Under the pieces are notes generated by a model, which was not told the origin of the DNA, did not search any database, and saw only the letters and a program-made list of their open reading frames with translations. A DNA stretch of 64,000 nt from Caldilineaceae bacterium. GTDB lineage: Bacteria > Chloroflexota > Anaerolineae > Caldilineales > Caldilineaceae. Shown here one piece after another: positions 53,138-61,979 of the stretch. Both the position numbers and the translations under genes were made by a program. The stretch lies in assembly GCA_022842065.1 (NCBI GenBank), contig JALHQH010000002.1:414505-478504 (forward strand), given 5' to 3'. Every line of letters starts with the position of its first letter. Position 1 is the stretch's first letter.

Positions 53138-54127
53138 ATGAACATTCTCATCCTTGGTGGCACAGTCTTTGTGGGGCGCCATTTAGTCGAAGTGGCTCTT
53201 GCGCGTGGGCATCAGGTCACCCTCTTCAACCGTGGCCAACACAACCCAGATCTTTTTCCCGAGGTTGAAAAATTGCGTGGCGATCGGGACGGCAATCTGC
53301 AAGCGCTGGCTGGTCGGCAGTGGGATGCAGTAATTGATACTTGCGGCTATGTACCGCGCATTGTGGCCCAATCAGCCGCGCTACTGGCCGATCAGGTTGC
53401 GCAATATGTCTTTATTTCAACGATTTCAGTCTATGACGACTTTAGCCCGCCCGGCATTAATGAAGAGGCACCTGTCGGCCGCTTAGCTGATCCTAGCACA
53501 GAGGAGATTACCGGCGAGAGTTATGGCCCACTCAAAGTACTCTGTGAAGAGGCGGTTGCCGCAGCCGTACCAGGGCGCAGCCTGATCATTCGCCCAGGTT
53601 TGATTGTGGGGCCTGATGATCCAACGGATCGCTTTACCTACTGGCCGGTGCGGGTGGCGCGTGGCGGCGAGGTGTTGGCCCCTGGCAATCCAGCCCAGCA
53701 GGTACAATTTATCGATGTGCGCGATCTGGCGGCCTGGACGATTGAAATGGTCGAGCGCAATCGACATGGAGTCTACAATGCGACAGGACCGGCCAATCCG
53801 CTCACCATTGCGCAGTTGCTGGAAAGCTGTCAGACAAGTACGGCGAGTGATGCACATTTCACATGGGTGACCGAAGAATTTTTGCTGGCGCAAGCGGTTG
53901 GTGCCTTTGTGGAAGTACCGCTCTGGGTGCCGGCAGAGATGGCTGGGCTGGAACAGGTCGATTGTCGTAAGGCAATCAATGCAGGGTTACGCTTCCGTGC
54001 CTTGCCCCAAACAGTACTTGATACAATCCAATGGCAGCAAACGCGCCCCACTTCACACACCTGGCGCGCCGGTTTATCCGTGGAACGCGAGACGGCGCTG
54101 CTTACAGCCTGGCACGCCCAGCGCTGA
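53138..54127 (+). CDS. NAD-dependent epimerase/dehydratase family protein
   Basis: A 329-residue extended SDR. The nucleotide motif is MNILILGGTVFVGRHLVEVA; FISTISVYDDFSPPG and ESYGPLKVLCEEAV resemble the catalytic Ser, Tyr and Lys region in a variant form: the usual YxxxK is YGPLK. SLIIRPGLIVGPDDPTDRFT is the substrate-facing strand. It is similar in layout to NAD-epimerases of unknown substrate and to chloroplast-type mRNA-binding SDRs. GGAG precedes the ATG by six bases. No sugar-nucleotide cluster is adjacent. Confidence 0.88.
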   Translation: MNILILGGTVFVGRHLVEVALARGHQVTLFNRGQHNPDLFPEVEKLRGDRDGNLQALAGRQWDAVIDTCGYVPRIVAQSAALLADQVAQYVFISTISVYDDFSPPGINEEAPVGRLADPSTEEITGESYGPLKVLCEEAVAAAVPGRSLIIRPGLIVGPDDPTDRFTYWPVRVARGGEVLAPGNPAQQVQFIDVRDLAAWTIEMVERNRHGVYNATGPANPLTIAQLLESCQTSTASDAHFTWVTEEFLLAQAVGAFVEVPLWVPAEMAGLEQVDCRKAINAGLRFRALPQTVLDTIQWQQTRPTSHTWRAGLSVERETALLTAWHAQR

Positions 54128-54162
54128 ACCGCACAAAAGATTACCGCTGTAGGCTGAGTTAA

Positions 54163-54232
54163 GATCGGTACACAGGTAGATAGACGACTTATTTACCTAT
54201 CTACCTGTGTACCGATTTACTTACCTATCGGC
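54163..54232. repeat. GGTACACAGGTAGATA word hairpin
   Basis: CGGTACACAGGTAGATAG faces TTTACCTATCTACCTGTGTA then CCGATTTACTTACC. One of the six loci of the TATCGG-type family. Confidence 0.75.
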
Positions 54233-54242
54233 CCTAGAAATG

Positions 54243-54274
54243 GGAACGGCCCTCGCATTCGCGAAGGCCGTTCC
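54243..54274 (+). terminator. Hairpin after the epimerase-like gene
   Basis: GGAACGGCC and GGCCGTTCC pair around a loop with an inner TCGC-attc-GCGA stem. No strong T run follows, so termination is likely but not certain. The rest of the gap to 54438 shows no gene. Confidence 0.6.
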
Positions 54275-54438
54275 ACACACACACAGAGAGGAAAAGGAGA
54301 AAACCAACATTTAAACCCCACAACCCTATCCCACCGATATTGTAGCATGACTGTGGTGCGAGTGGAATCCGCCAATATGCGTACATTTTTAGTTACCATA
54401 CATCAAATTAATCTAAGCATCTACGACCTTAAGCCAAT

Positions 54439-55197
54439 ATGATCCAGCAACCAAAGAGCACGTCAATTGTTGCAATCCGCCAAGAAAATTATCGAACCAA
54501 AACCTTTAGCCTTGATTTAAAACTCGCCGGCGATCCAGGCCAGTTTATTATGGCCTGGTTACCCCGCTTTGATGAAAAGCCCTTTTCCCTGGTTAGTGCC
54601 GACCCAGTCACCCTCATGGTGACGGCAGTAGGCCCCTTCAGTCGGCTGCTGCATGAACAGCAGGTAGGGGACCGGCTGTGGCTGCGCGGGGCCATGGGGC
54701 AGGGCTTTCATGTGCCTCCCACAGAGCGGCGGCTGGCCTTGATCGGTGGCGGTTATGGCGTTGCCCCGCTCTACTGGCTGGCGCGTACGCAAGTGGGTAA
54801 GGCGACAGCAATAGAGGTCATCATTGGGGCACGCACGGCGCAGGATCTACTTTATGTTGATCATTTCCAAGCGCTAGCGACCACGTCGCGCAACGCGGGG
54901 ACGCAGATCACACTCCACCTGACGACCGAGGACAATTCGCAAGGCATGGGCGGGCGCGTGACCGATGCGCTCATACCACTGGTGACGGCTGGGCAGGTTG
55001 ATGGCATTTATGCCTGTGGTCCCCATCCCATGTTGGCCGCGTTGGAAAGGGTAGCCAGTCAGCATGGCCTGCCGACGCAGTTGAGTTGGGAAGCGTATAT
55101 GCGCTGTGGGATTGGCATCTGTGGGGCCTGTGAGCATGAAGGCAAAGTGCTCTGTTTGGATGGTCCCGTGCTGGCAAAACCCGGGAACGTACTATAG
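54439..55197 (+). CDS. pyrK: PyrK-like dihydroorotate dehydrogenase electron-transfer subunit
   Basis: A 252-residue iron-sulfur flavoprotein. It has an N-terminal FAD-binding barrel (FIMAWLPRFDEKPFSLV), the NAD-binding motif ALIGGGYGVAPLYWLAR, and at the C-terminus a [2Fe-2S] site C-x4-C-x2-C-x7-C in RCGIGICGACEHEGKVLCLD. PyrK moves electrons from PyrD to NAD+ in pyrimidine synthesis. No pyrD is adjacent, and PyrK-like proteins also serve other oxidoreductases, so the symbol is tentative. Confidence 0.8.
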   Translation: MIQQPKSTSIVAIRQENYRTKTFSLDLKLAGDPGQFIMAWLPRFDEKPFSLVSADPVTLMVTAVGPFSRLLHEQQVGDRLWLRGAMGQGFHVPPTERRLALIGGGYGVAPLYWLARTQVGKATAIEVIIGARTAQDLLYVDHFQALATTSRNAGTQITLHLTTEDNSQGMGGRVTDALIPLVTAGQVDGIYACGPHPMLAALERVASQHGLPTQLSWEAYMRCGIGICGACEHEGKVLCLDGPVLAKPGNVL

Positions 55198-55319
55198 GGA
55201 TCAGCGATGGAAGGCGATTACGCTTTGCGCCTGATATCCGCGCCGCTGGGCAGCAAGGAATAAATCGATCTAATTTGCCATTTGCCTGTCGATCGGGTAT
55301 TGTTCAGCTATTACAAGCA

Positions 55320-55410
55320 AATAGGACTTACGCTGTTACCGCTGGCATGCTGCATTGCAGTCATTCCATGAAGGACAAGTTCAGCCAGCGGTAACGACGT
55401 AAGTCCTATT
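55320..55410. mobile_element. 91-bp palindromic element with AATAGGACTTACG ends
   Basis: AATAGGACTTACG (55320-55332) and GTTACCGCTGGC face GCCAGCGGTAAC and CGTAAGTCCTATT (to 55410). No ORF. ATAGGACTTACGC recurs at 63719. Confidence 0.8.
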
Positions 55411-55450
55411 GTATTCAAAGCAATAACCATTCTAGCAGAGCGGTGAGCGT

Positions 55451-56059
55451 GTGACTGATTTATCAATTGCCGCGGTAATTGCGGCGGCCGGACAGAGCCG
55501 GCGCATGGGCGAGCCAAAACAGCTATTATCGTGGGGCGAAAGTACGGTCATCGCAACGGTGGTGTCGAATTTATTAGCCGCCGGGGCCGCGCCAGTGATC
55601 TGTGTCACGGGCCATCAACACGAGCAGATTGCGACCGCGCTAACAGCACTCCCCGTCCAGATCGTTTATAATGGGAGCTACGCTAGCACCGAAATGCTTA
55701 CCTCTTATCAGGCCGGCTTGCGTGCCTTAGAGGGGATACCTTGTGCTGGCGTTTTGCTTGCTCTTGGCGATCAACCGCACCTTGAAGTCGCGGTGATCAA
55801 AGCAATTCTACAGCAGGCAGCGCAAACGCCCGATCAGCTGGTGATCCCCAGCTATAACAATCGCCGCGGCCATCCGATCTATCTACCGCGTACGCTGTGG
55901 GCAGAATTATTACTGTTGACCGAAACGGAAAGTTTGCGCACCATGATTGCTCGTTATGCGACGGGGATTGTCTACACCCTGGTCGAAAGCGCAGCTATCT
56001 TGCGCGACATGGACACACCGGCAGATTACCAGGCCCTACGGGCCGGGCAAGTAGCATAA
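55451..56059 (+). CDS. MobA-like nucleotidyltransferase (MocA type)
   Basis: A 202-residue NTP-transferase of the MobA/MocA type. The nucleotide-binding signature is AAVIAAAGQSRRMGEPKQLL; LLALGDQPHLEVAVIKAILQ and the metal-binding Asp region (NNRRGHPIYL) fit cytidylyl/guanylyl transfer to molybdopterin. It is likely to make the cytosine dinucleotide form of the molybdenum cofactor used by xanthine dehydrogenase-type enzymes. GTG start. Followed by two XdhC-family genes; together they form a cofactor-insertion unit, although no hydroxylase gene is in the window. Confidence 0.88.
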   Translation: MTDLSIAAVIAAAGQSRRMGEPKQLLSWGESTVIATVVSNLLAAGAAPVICVTGHQHEQIATALTALPVQIVYNGSYASTEMLTSYQAGLRALEGIPCAGVLLALGDQPHLEVAVIKAILQQAAQTPDQLVIPSYNNRRGHPIYLPRTLWAELLLLTETESLRTMIARYATGIVYTLVESAAILRDMDTPADYQALRAGQVA

Positions 56060-56101
56060 GTGTCACAGATGCGCTTAATTCGCAGAAAGTAGAAGACAAC
56101 G

Positions 56102-56425
56102 ATGTCGGCGATTTTTTATCACCATTTAGAGAAGTTGCTAGACCAGCAGATGACAGTGGCAGTGGCAACCATTACCGATGTCAAAGGCTCCGTACCGCGC
56201 GAAGTTGGTGCCAAAATGATTGTCCACCCTTATGGCCAACATGTGGGCACGGTAGGTGGCGGCTGCGGGGAAGCTGATGTGATCCGGATTGGGCTGGATG
56301 TCATCCAAGATGGGCAACCGCGCAACGTCATGGTTGATCTCACCGAAGAGGTGAGCATGCAGAGCCTCGGCGTCTGTGGCGGGATTATGAATGTTTATAT
56401 CGAGCGTTGGCAACAAGTCAACTAA
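56102..56425 (+). CDS. XdhC/CoxI family protein, N-terminal domain only
   Basis: A 107-residue XdhC/CoxI domain. The motif VAVATITDVKGSVPREVGAK and TVGGGCGEADVI, with its conserved Cys, are typical; SLGVCGGIMNVYIERW is the second conserved Cys region. In many bacteria this domain is fused to a Rossmann domain; here it is a separate gene, with the Rossmann part encoded by the next gene. These proteins hold and sulfurate the molybdenum cofactor before it is placed in the target enzyme. Confidence 0.88.
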   Translation: MSAIFYHHLEKLLDQQMTVAVATITDVKGSVPREVGAKMIVHPYGQHVGTVGGGCGEADVIRIGLDVIQDGQPRNVMVDLTEEVSMQSLGVCGGIMNVYIERWQQVN

Positions 56426-56437
56426 AGTGAGATCTAT

Positions 56438-56492
56438 TTGAAAACCGTAGTTTCCTGCCAGTGGCAGGGCAAACAAAAGTTACGGTTTTCAA
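56438..56492. repeat. Short palindromic element between the XdhC genes
   Basis: TTGAAAACCGTA and TACGGTTTTCAA enclose a smaller palindrome CCTGCCAGTGGCAGG. Size and form suggest a REP-like unit rather than a terminator. Confidence 0.6.
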
Positions 56493-56572
56493 GCCAACCG
56501 CACTACAACCGGCGCTTGTTTTGAAAATGATCGTTTTCTGGTCAAGCGCACAGTTAGAATAACAATGGTAGT

Positions 56573-57415
56573 ATGAATAACGAGCTGTTACAACAGCTAT
56601 TGGCCTCGATTGATCGAGGCGAGGCGGTGGCACTGTTGAGTGTAACCGCCGGTGATGGCAGCTTTACCGAAGCGATTGGTCAGCATGCGTTGATCTGGGC
56701 CGATGAAAGTCGCTCGCAGTTGGGCGACTTGGGGATTGGGAAACTGATGGCAGAGGTGGAGCAGGCAACACGCGATGCGCTCGCCTTGCGCCAACACCGC
56801 CACCTGAGTTACCAGACCGAAAACGGCACGCTCAAAGTTTTTGTGGAAGTGCAGGCCCAACCGCCCCATCTCATCATTGTTGGTGCGGGCCATATTGCGG
56901 TGCCACTGGCGGCAATTGCCAAGATCAACGACTTTAGAGTTACCATTCTCGATGATCGGCCCCAATATGCCCATGCAGCCCGTTTCCCTACAGCCGATCG
57001 CATTATTGCCGGCCCTTTTCGGGAAGAGTTGACGAAGTTGCGCACCGCGGTTGGTCTCGACCGGCACACCTATATTGTGCTGGTGACCCGTGGTCATCAA
57101 TATGATGTTGAGTCACTGCTGGAGGTGCTCGACGATGAGTTGGCCTACATTGGGATGATCGGCAGCCAACGGCGGGTGCGCGCAGTTTTTGAACTATTGG
57201 AGCGCGAGCAGCAGATCGCGTCAGAGCAGTTTGATCGGGTCCATGCCCCGATCGGGATCGACATTGGGGCGCGTACACCGGCGGAGATTGCCGTCTGCAT
57301 CATGGCAGAGATGATCAACGTGCTGCGGAATGGTCCCGCCCTGACCATGAGTGAGCAGATCCGACAGGAACGGCTTGCGCGCCGACAGCGGGCACAAGAA
57401 CGCGCAGAAGGGTAA
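56573..57415 (+). CDS. XdhC family protein with Rossmann domain
   Basis: A 280-residue XdhC-type protein. The N-terminal 90 residues are a remnant CoxI-like domain; the C-terminal Rossmann domain has LIIVGAGHIAVPLAAIAKIN, LDDRPQYAHAARFPTADRII, YIVLVTRGHQYDVESL and AYIGMIGSQRRVRAVFELLE, with IGIDIGARTPAEIAVCIMAE at the end, all typical of XdhC. It works with the upstream gene. The conserved Cys motifs of the full-length N-terminal domain are not seen here, in agreement with the split. Confidence 0.9.
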   Translation: MNNELLQQLLASIDRGEAVALLSVTAGDGSFTEAIGQHALIWADESRSQLGDLGIGKLMAEVEQATRDALALRQHRHLSYQTENGTLKVFVEVQAQPPHLIIVGAGHIAVPLAAIAKINDFRVTILDDRPQYAHAARFPTADRIIAGPFREELTKLRTAVGLDRHTYIVLVTRGHQYDVESLLEVLDDELAYIGMIGSQRRVRAVFELLEREQQIASEQFDRVHAPIGIDIGARTPAEIAVCIMAEMINVLRNGPALTMSEQIRQERLARRQRAQERAEG

Positions 57416-57421
57416 AAGAAC

Positions 57422-57458
57422 GGCCATTGGTCACCGCCTGGCGCGGTGACCAATGGCC
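57422..57458. terminator. Bidirectional terminator after xdhC
   Basis: GGCCATTGGTCACCGC-ctggc-GCGGTGACCAATGGCC: perfect 16-base arms between convergent genes. Confidence 0.85.
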
Positions 57459-57475
57459 AGGACGACAGTAACGGC

Positions 57476-58771
57476 TTAGCCGGCGTCAACCACTAAGGGT
57501 GCCCAACTTTGCCCACTATCAAGTGATCGGATCAAAGTCGATTGCATTTGACCATTAACCGCACGCTGTAAATTAGCATAGATCGCCAACTGATCTTCTG
57601 ACGTGCTCCACCCAGAGGCTAATAGCTCCACTTGGTCACCGGCGGCAAAGCGATAGACCTCATTCCAACTTACATCGTCAAGAATCGGCGTATCGGGATC
57701 AGTACTGCGCCACAGTCGATCACCTTCGGCTTCAATGGTGGTCACATAGAGCCAACCAGTACCGCCATCAATCGTCATGCCCAGGTTGACGGTCAAGCCA
57801 CCTTGCGGAGCCGGCATGATTTGCCAATCGGTAAAGATCGTACCACGGCGCAGCGCGCTACCTTCCCCGCCAGGCCAGACAATCGCGTAGCCAGTTCTGC
57901 TGTCGCGTGGACTAATCCCAACCGCAGCAACACCATTTGTGTGCGCCAGATTCACTTCGGCCCAACTTTCGCCGCCGGTTTGGCTGATCAGCAATGGTGC
58001 GCCTTCTGCGCCAAAGGGTTTAGTTCCCCAAAGCAAATCAGCACTCCCATAGACAACGGCAATCGTGCCTGTTTGCTCAGGTGCCACGGCAGTCCAATCG
58101 CTCTCTCCTGTAGACCAACGATAGATGCCCTGGCAGGTACTGGCATAAAGGGCGGTGGCCCCATAGTAGTCCATGTTAATGTTGAAGAGGCAGTTCGCCT
58201 CGACGGGTAAACCACTAGGGGCTGGGCTCCAGCTTTCGCCAAAGTCAGTACTGGTCAACAGTTGGGCACCCAATGCTGGTTCAGCGCCATCGGCAGCATC
58301 AGTCAGCAGGGCGTACAGTTGCCCCGGTTCACCGGGCGCAACCAACAGCGTGCGTACTTTCAAGCTGTTTTGGGTTACTGGTAATTGTGCCCCCGCGGCC
58401 AGTAAATCAACCGGAGGGGGTGCCGGCGGTGCTGGCGGTGCCGTCGCAACCGCAGTAGGTGGGGTGATGGCCGCGACTTCAGCCACGGCCGGTGTCGTAG
58501 GGGTGACAGCAAGACTTTCGGTAATAATGGCGGTGATGGCGGCCGTCGCAGGAACGGGGGTTTCGGTCGCCGCAGCAACTGACGTAGCAGCAACCGCGCC
58601 ATCGTCGAGTGCTGCTGCTGTTTGGGTCAAACCAATCGCCACGGCAATCTCTTTTTCATCCTCACTCAGGCCGCCACTACAGGCCACAAAGAGCCCCAGC
58701 AAAAGCGCCATGATCATCACGATCAGCGCTGCCCGCATTTGACGGTTTATGGTAGTCACCTTAAGGTGCAT
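57476..58771 (-). CDS. Lipoprotein with BNR/sortilin-like beta-propeller
   Basis: A 431-residue lipoprotein. The signal ends in the lipobox LFVAC; a Pro/Ala/Thr-rich stretch follows (about 40-130). The C-terminal 300 residues contain Asp-box-like motifs S-x-D-x-G-x-S-W: STDFGESW, SQTGGESW and SLDSGQSW, as in BNR/sialidase-fold and photosystem II assembly-type propellers. There are no sialidase Arg residues evident, so an enzyme role is not supported. The ATG at 58771 follows GGAG at five-base spacing. Likely a surface binding protein. Confidence 0.82.
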   Translation of the reverse strand: MHLKVTTINRQMRAALIVMIMALLLGLFVACSGGLSEDEKEIAVAIGLTQTAAALDDGAVAATSVAAATETPVPATAAITAIITESLAVTPTTPAVAEVAAITPPTAVATAPPAPPAPPPVDLLAAGAQLPVTQNSLKVRTLLVAPGEPGQLYALLTDAADGAEPALGAQLLTSTDFGESWSPAPSGLPVEANCLFNINMDYYGATALYASTCQGIYRWSTGESDWTAVAPEQTGTIAVVYGSADLLWGTKPFGAEGAPLLISQTGGESWAEVNLAHTNGVAAVGISPRDSRTGYAIVWPGGEGSALRRGTIFTDWQIMPAPQGGLTVNLGMTIDGGTGWLYVTTIEAEGDRLWRSTDPDTPILDDVSWNEVYRFAAGDQVELLASGWSTSEDQLAIYANLQRAVNGQMQSTLIRSLDSGQSWAPLVVDAG

Positions 58772-59111
58772 ATGCTCTCCTTATTCAACAACAGGGTAAA
58801 ACACAACAGGATGTGCCCCAATTCGGCACAGGTGCCGGTTTTCAAACCAAGCACAATTTAGGTAGAATAGTATAACTCTGCGAATTTCCCAAGTTATCTT
58901 ATACCAGTCTCGATCTCTTCCTACAGAGCACAGTATAGACGCGCGGTCGTTATAAAGGTATATTTGGCGCTTTTAAATCAGCGCTTTGGATCCGAGTTCC
59001 TAATATGTGGCAGACGCTAGTAGGTTCGCCAAGTCCTCTCGCTTGAACGATCAATTTGCTTGCACAGTGCAGAGCAGCAATCGGTAAGATAACACAACCC
59101 TGAGGTATGGC
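58772..59111. other. Gene-free divergent region
   Basis: About 340 bases between divergent genes. AT-rich with no ORF support. A TATACT box on the minus strand (near 58870) could serve the lipoprotein gene; no convincing -35 was found. Confidence 0.35.
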
Positions 59112-60530
59112 ATGCAACAATTTTCCGCTCGATGGCATCTGCCGGTCGAGCCAATCGCGAATAATCGGCCATTACCGCGTATAATCGTGGTCGGCGCCGG
59201 CATGGCTGGTTTGATCGCAGCACGCCTGCTGCACGATGCCGGCTGTCAAGTCACTGTGCTAGAGGCGCGGGATCGGCTCGGTGGACGAATCTGGACGGAT
59301 GACCGCCTAGGGGCACCATGCGATCTAGGCGCGTCGTGGATCCATGGTGCGGACGACAACCCGCTCACCCGCTGGTGTGAAGCACTCGGAATTAGGCTGG
59401 TGATTACTTCGGATGAAACACGTTTTATCTACGAGGGCGGCAAACCGCGCAACGAGTTGGATGTACTGCGCCGCGCTTGGCGTGGTGAGTTGCTGAGTAA
59501 GCAAGCAATCGCCCGCATGACGCGCCGCATGACACGCGCCGCTGTCACTGGCCAAGTTGCCCAACGCTCGTTAGCACAGGCGGTCGAACCACTATTGACC
59601 AGCCGCCGGCTCCGACGCACTGATCAACGGGTCTTGGCGTGGCGGATCTCGGTTGCCGAAGGGGTGCAAGGGGCACCGGCGGATCGACTTGATCTCAATG
59701 AGTGGTTCCCCAAAGAGACCGAGATGGTAAACGCTTTACCCCTTGGTGGCTACAAACAATTGGTTGATGACGCCGCGCGACCGCTGACGTTCCACCTGAA
59801 TCAGCCTGTCCATCAAGTAAATTATGATGAGAATGGCGTTCAGGTAGTGACAGCAAGAGAGACCTATGGGGCGGATCTCGCGATCATTACAGCCCCTTTA
59901 GGAATCCTCAAACGAAAGCTGATCCACTTTCAGCCGGCATTGCCGGCCACGAAGGAAGCGGCAATTGATCGGATCGGCTATGGCGACGGTGCGGTCCTCA
60001 ATAAGCTGATTCTGCGTTTTCCGCACGCATTTTGGCCAGAGAGCGGCAACCGTTTTCTCTCCCTATTGCAACATACACAAGAACGTGGTCTGTTTAATTC
60101 CTGGATCAGTTTGGCCCACGCCACTGGTGTACCGCTGCTCATGTCATTCACTAATGGCCATATGGGCGCACGGCTGGACACGCAGGTCTCTGATGAGGAG
60201 GTCGTCGAACAGGGGCTGACCATTCTACGCCGGATGTTTGGGGCAACATTGCCCACCCCTGTAAGCTATATTTTTACCCGCTGGCTGAGTGAACCCTGGA
60301 CCCTCGGCAGCTATTCCTATCCGGCGCTCGGCAGTACAAAAGCGGACCGGCTGGCATATGCGCGGCCGGTTGACCAGCGTCTCTATTTTGCCGGCGAGGC
60401 AGCACATCTGACGAATTATGGCACCGTACACGCGGCGCTCTGGTCTGGTGAAGAGACTGCCAAAACAATCTGGGCGACCTATGTGGATGAGGGGCCGCCC
60501 CCCTTCCTGCCGCCCTGGCAGCGCGTCTAA
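59112..60530 (+). CDS. Flavin monoamine oxidase family protein
   Basis: A 472-residue FAD amine oxidase. The N-terminal fold is RIIVVGAGMAGLIAARLLHD, followed by VLEARDRLGGRIWTDDRLGA and DLGASWIHGADDNPL. The C-terminal FAD region is LYFAGEAAHLTNYGTVHAAL. The layout is that of plant/bacterial polyamine oxidase or MAO-like enzymes; the substrate amine is not known. GAGGT precedes the ATG by five bases. There is no signal peptide. It stands alone. Confidence 0.88.
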   Translation: MQQFSARWHLPVEPIANNRPLPRIIVVGAGMAGLIAARLLHDAGCQVTVLEARDRLGGRIWTDDRLGAPCDLGASWIHGADDNPLTRWCEALGIRLVITSDETRFIYEGGKPRNELDVLRRAWRGELLSKQAIARMTRRMTRAAVTGQVAQRSLAQAVEPLLTSRRLRRTDQRVLAWRISVAEGVQGAPADRLDLNEWFPKETEMVNALPLGGYKQLVDDAARPLTFHLNQPVHQVNYDENGVQVVTARETYGADLAIITAPLGILKRKLIHFQPALPATKEAAIDRIGYGDGAVLNKLILRFPHAFWPESGNRFLSLLQHTQERGLFNSWISLAHATGVPLLMSFTNGHMGARLDTQVSDEEVVEQGLTILRRMFGATLPTPVSYIFTRWLSEPWTLGSYSYPALGSTKADRLAYARPVDQRLYFAGEAAHLTNYGTVHAALWSGEETAKTIWATYVDEGPPPFLPPWQRV

Positions 60531-60744
60531 AGCCTGGATGATTTACGGCTCTACACTGTACGGCATGAGGGCATAGTTTTTTACCCTGCTTAACACGACG
60601 CAGCTGATTTCAACCGCAAGATAAAGGCTGAAACTTACCAAAACACAAGAATTTATGGTAAAGTAGATTTCATTATTTTTCTTTTATCGTAATGATCAGC
60701 TATGCACTCCCGGTTGAATCAATCACCGATCATGGCGAGGTAAT

Positions 60745-61695
60745 ATGGTCGCAAACGAAACAAATCAGCGTCACCAAATGAGCTACCAAGAAGTAGTGGC
60801 GGCACTGCCGGCATATGCCCAAGGGGCGCTTGATCCACAAACACAGGCGGTGGTGGATAGTTATCTCAATCACCACGTTGACCTTTTTTGTCAGCTCGAT
60901 CAGCTCGAGGCAGGTGGCCCGCGCACAAATACGCGGGTATCAAATTTTTCGGCGCAGCAGCTGCGCAGCACACAAAGACAGCCACAAAATTCGGTTGCCT
61001 TTGCACAGGTCATGGAAGGGTATGCCTCTACGCAACAATTGCCTGACAATCCGCTACTCATGCGCAACGCGCCCCAGCGGATTACCGATCACCGCACCGG
61101 CCAACGTTTTATCGTGCCGCGCCGTCAGCGCGCACCAAACACAGCAGCGGGAAAGTATCCACAGGGCGAACAGACGCAGGGCTGGGGCACCAATTTACTG
61201 TGGGGGCTTTTAGCGTTAGCCGCGGTGGCCGCGCTCACCTTGGTTGGGATCTATCAACTACGCCTGCAACGACAACTGGCCGCGACAAAACTTGCCCTGA
61301 CCACGCAGCAGCAGCCACCGCCCAGCACGCCACCGCGACAACCGCTTAACCTGTTAGGCATAACACCACCAACAACCGCCTGGCTTACCATTGACAGCCA
61401 AAATAATGCACCCCTTGGGACACTCTTTATTGATGGCCAGACAGGCATGCTAGTCATCCAAAATCTGCCCACGCTCCCCACTGATCAAGCCTATCAACTT
61501 TGGGTCATCGATCAACACGCCGTGCGAAACAATGTGACCACCTTTGTCGTGACCGATCCCCGGCAAGCCCAATGGGTGCCTTTCACCTTACCACTGACAG
61601 CGGGCAGCGTAGTACAGATTGGGCTCAGCATTGAGCCAGCAAGTGGCAGCACCCAACCCAGCGGGGCCTTCGTGCTCACAAGCTTGCTCCGCTAA
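60745..61695 (+). CDS. RskA-like anti-sigma factor
   Basis: A 316-residue anti-sigma factor. The N-terminal cytoplasmic part begins MSYQEVVAALPAYAQGALDP and is helical. A single membrane segment follows (about 148-172, LLWGLLALAAVAALTLVGIY). The outer C-terminal RskA domain has AWLTIDSQNNAPLGTLFIDG, LPTDQAYQLWVIDQH and VVQIGLSIEPASGS. It should hold an ECF sigma factor until proteolytic release. No sigma-factor gene lies within the window beside it, which is unusual. GAGG is five bases before the ATG. Confidence 0.82.
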   Translation: MVANETNQRHQMSYQEVVAALPAYAQGALDPQTQAVVDSYLNHHVDLFCQLDQLEAGGPRTNTRVSNFSAQQLRSTQRQPQNSVAFAQVMEGYASTQQLPDNPLLMRNAPQRITDHRTGQRFIVPRRQRAPNTAAGKYPQGEQTQGWGTNLLWGLLALAAVAALTLVGIYQLRLQRQLAATKLALTTQQQPPPSTPPRQPLNLLGITPPTTAWLTIDSQNNAPLGTLFIDGQTGMLVIQNLPTLPTDQAYQLWVIDQHAVRNNVTTFVVTDPRQAQWVPFTLPLTAGSVVQIGLSIEPASGSTQPSGAFVLTSLLR

Positions 61696-61979
61696 ATCGC
61701 TGCTTGGCAATTGTGAATAAAAACACAATTATCGTTTTTCCAGTGCCAGGTGGTATAATGAGCTAATTGATCTACTGCTTAGCAGCTTAATGCGCGGCAG
61801 TACTTGTTTATAACACGACGGGCCCGTAAGATCCAGTCGCGATTCAAGTAACATTTGTACAGGGACTGCCGCAGCTTATCCAATGTCGTTATCCTTAGAG
61901 TATCGTAATAACAGAGCCATACGATAGACACTTTCTGCTGCGCAGCAGCCCTCTACACCCACTGAAATGGAGTTTTCAA
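61696..61979. other. Intergenic leader of the rhodanese fusion gene
   Basis: No gene is seen. TATAAT at about 61753-61758 may be a -10 box with a weak -35; GGAG precedes the GTG start by eight bases. Confidence 0.4.
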
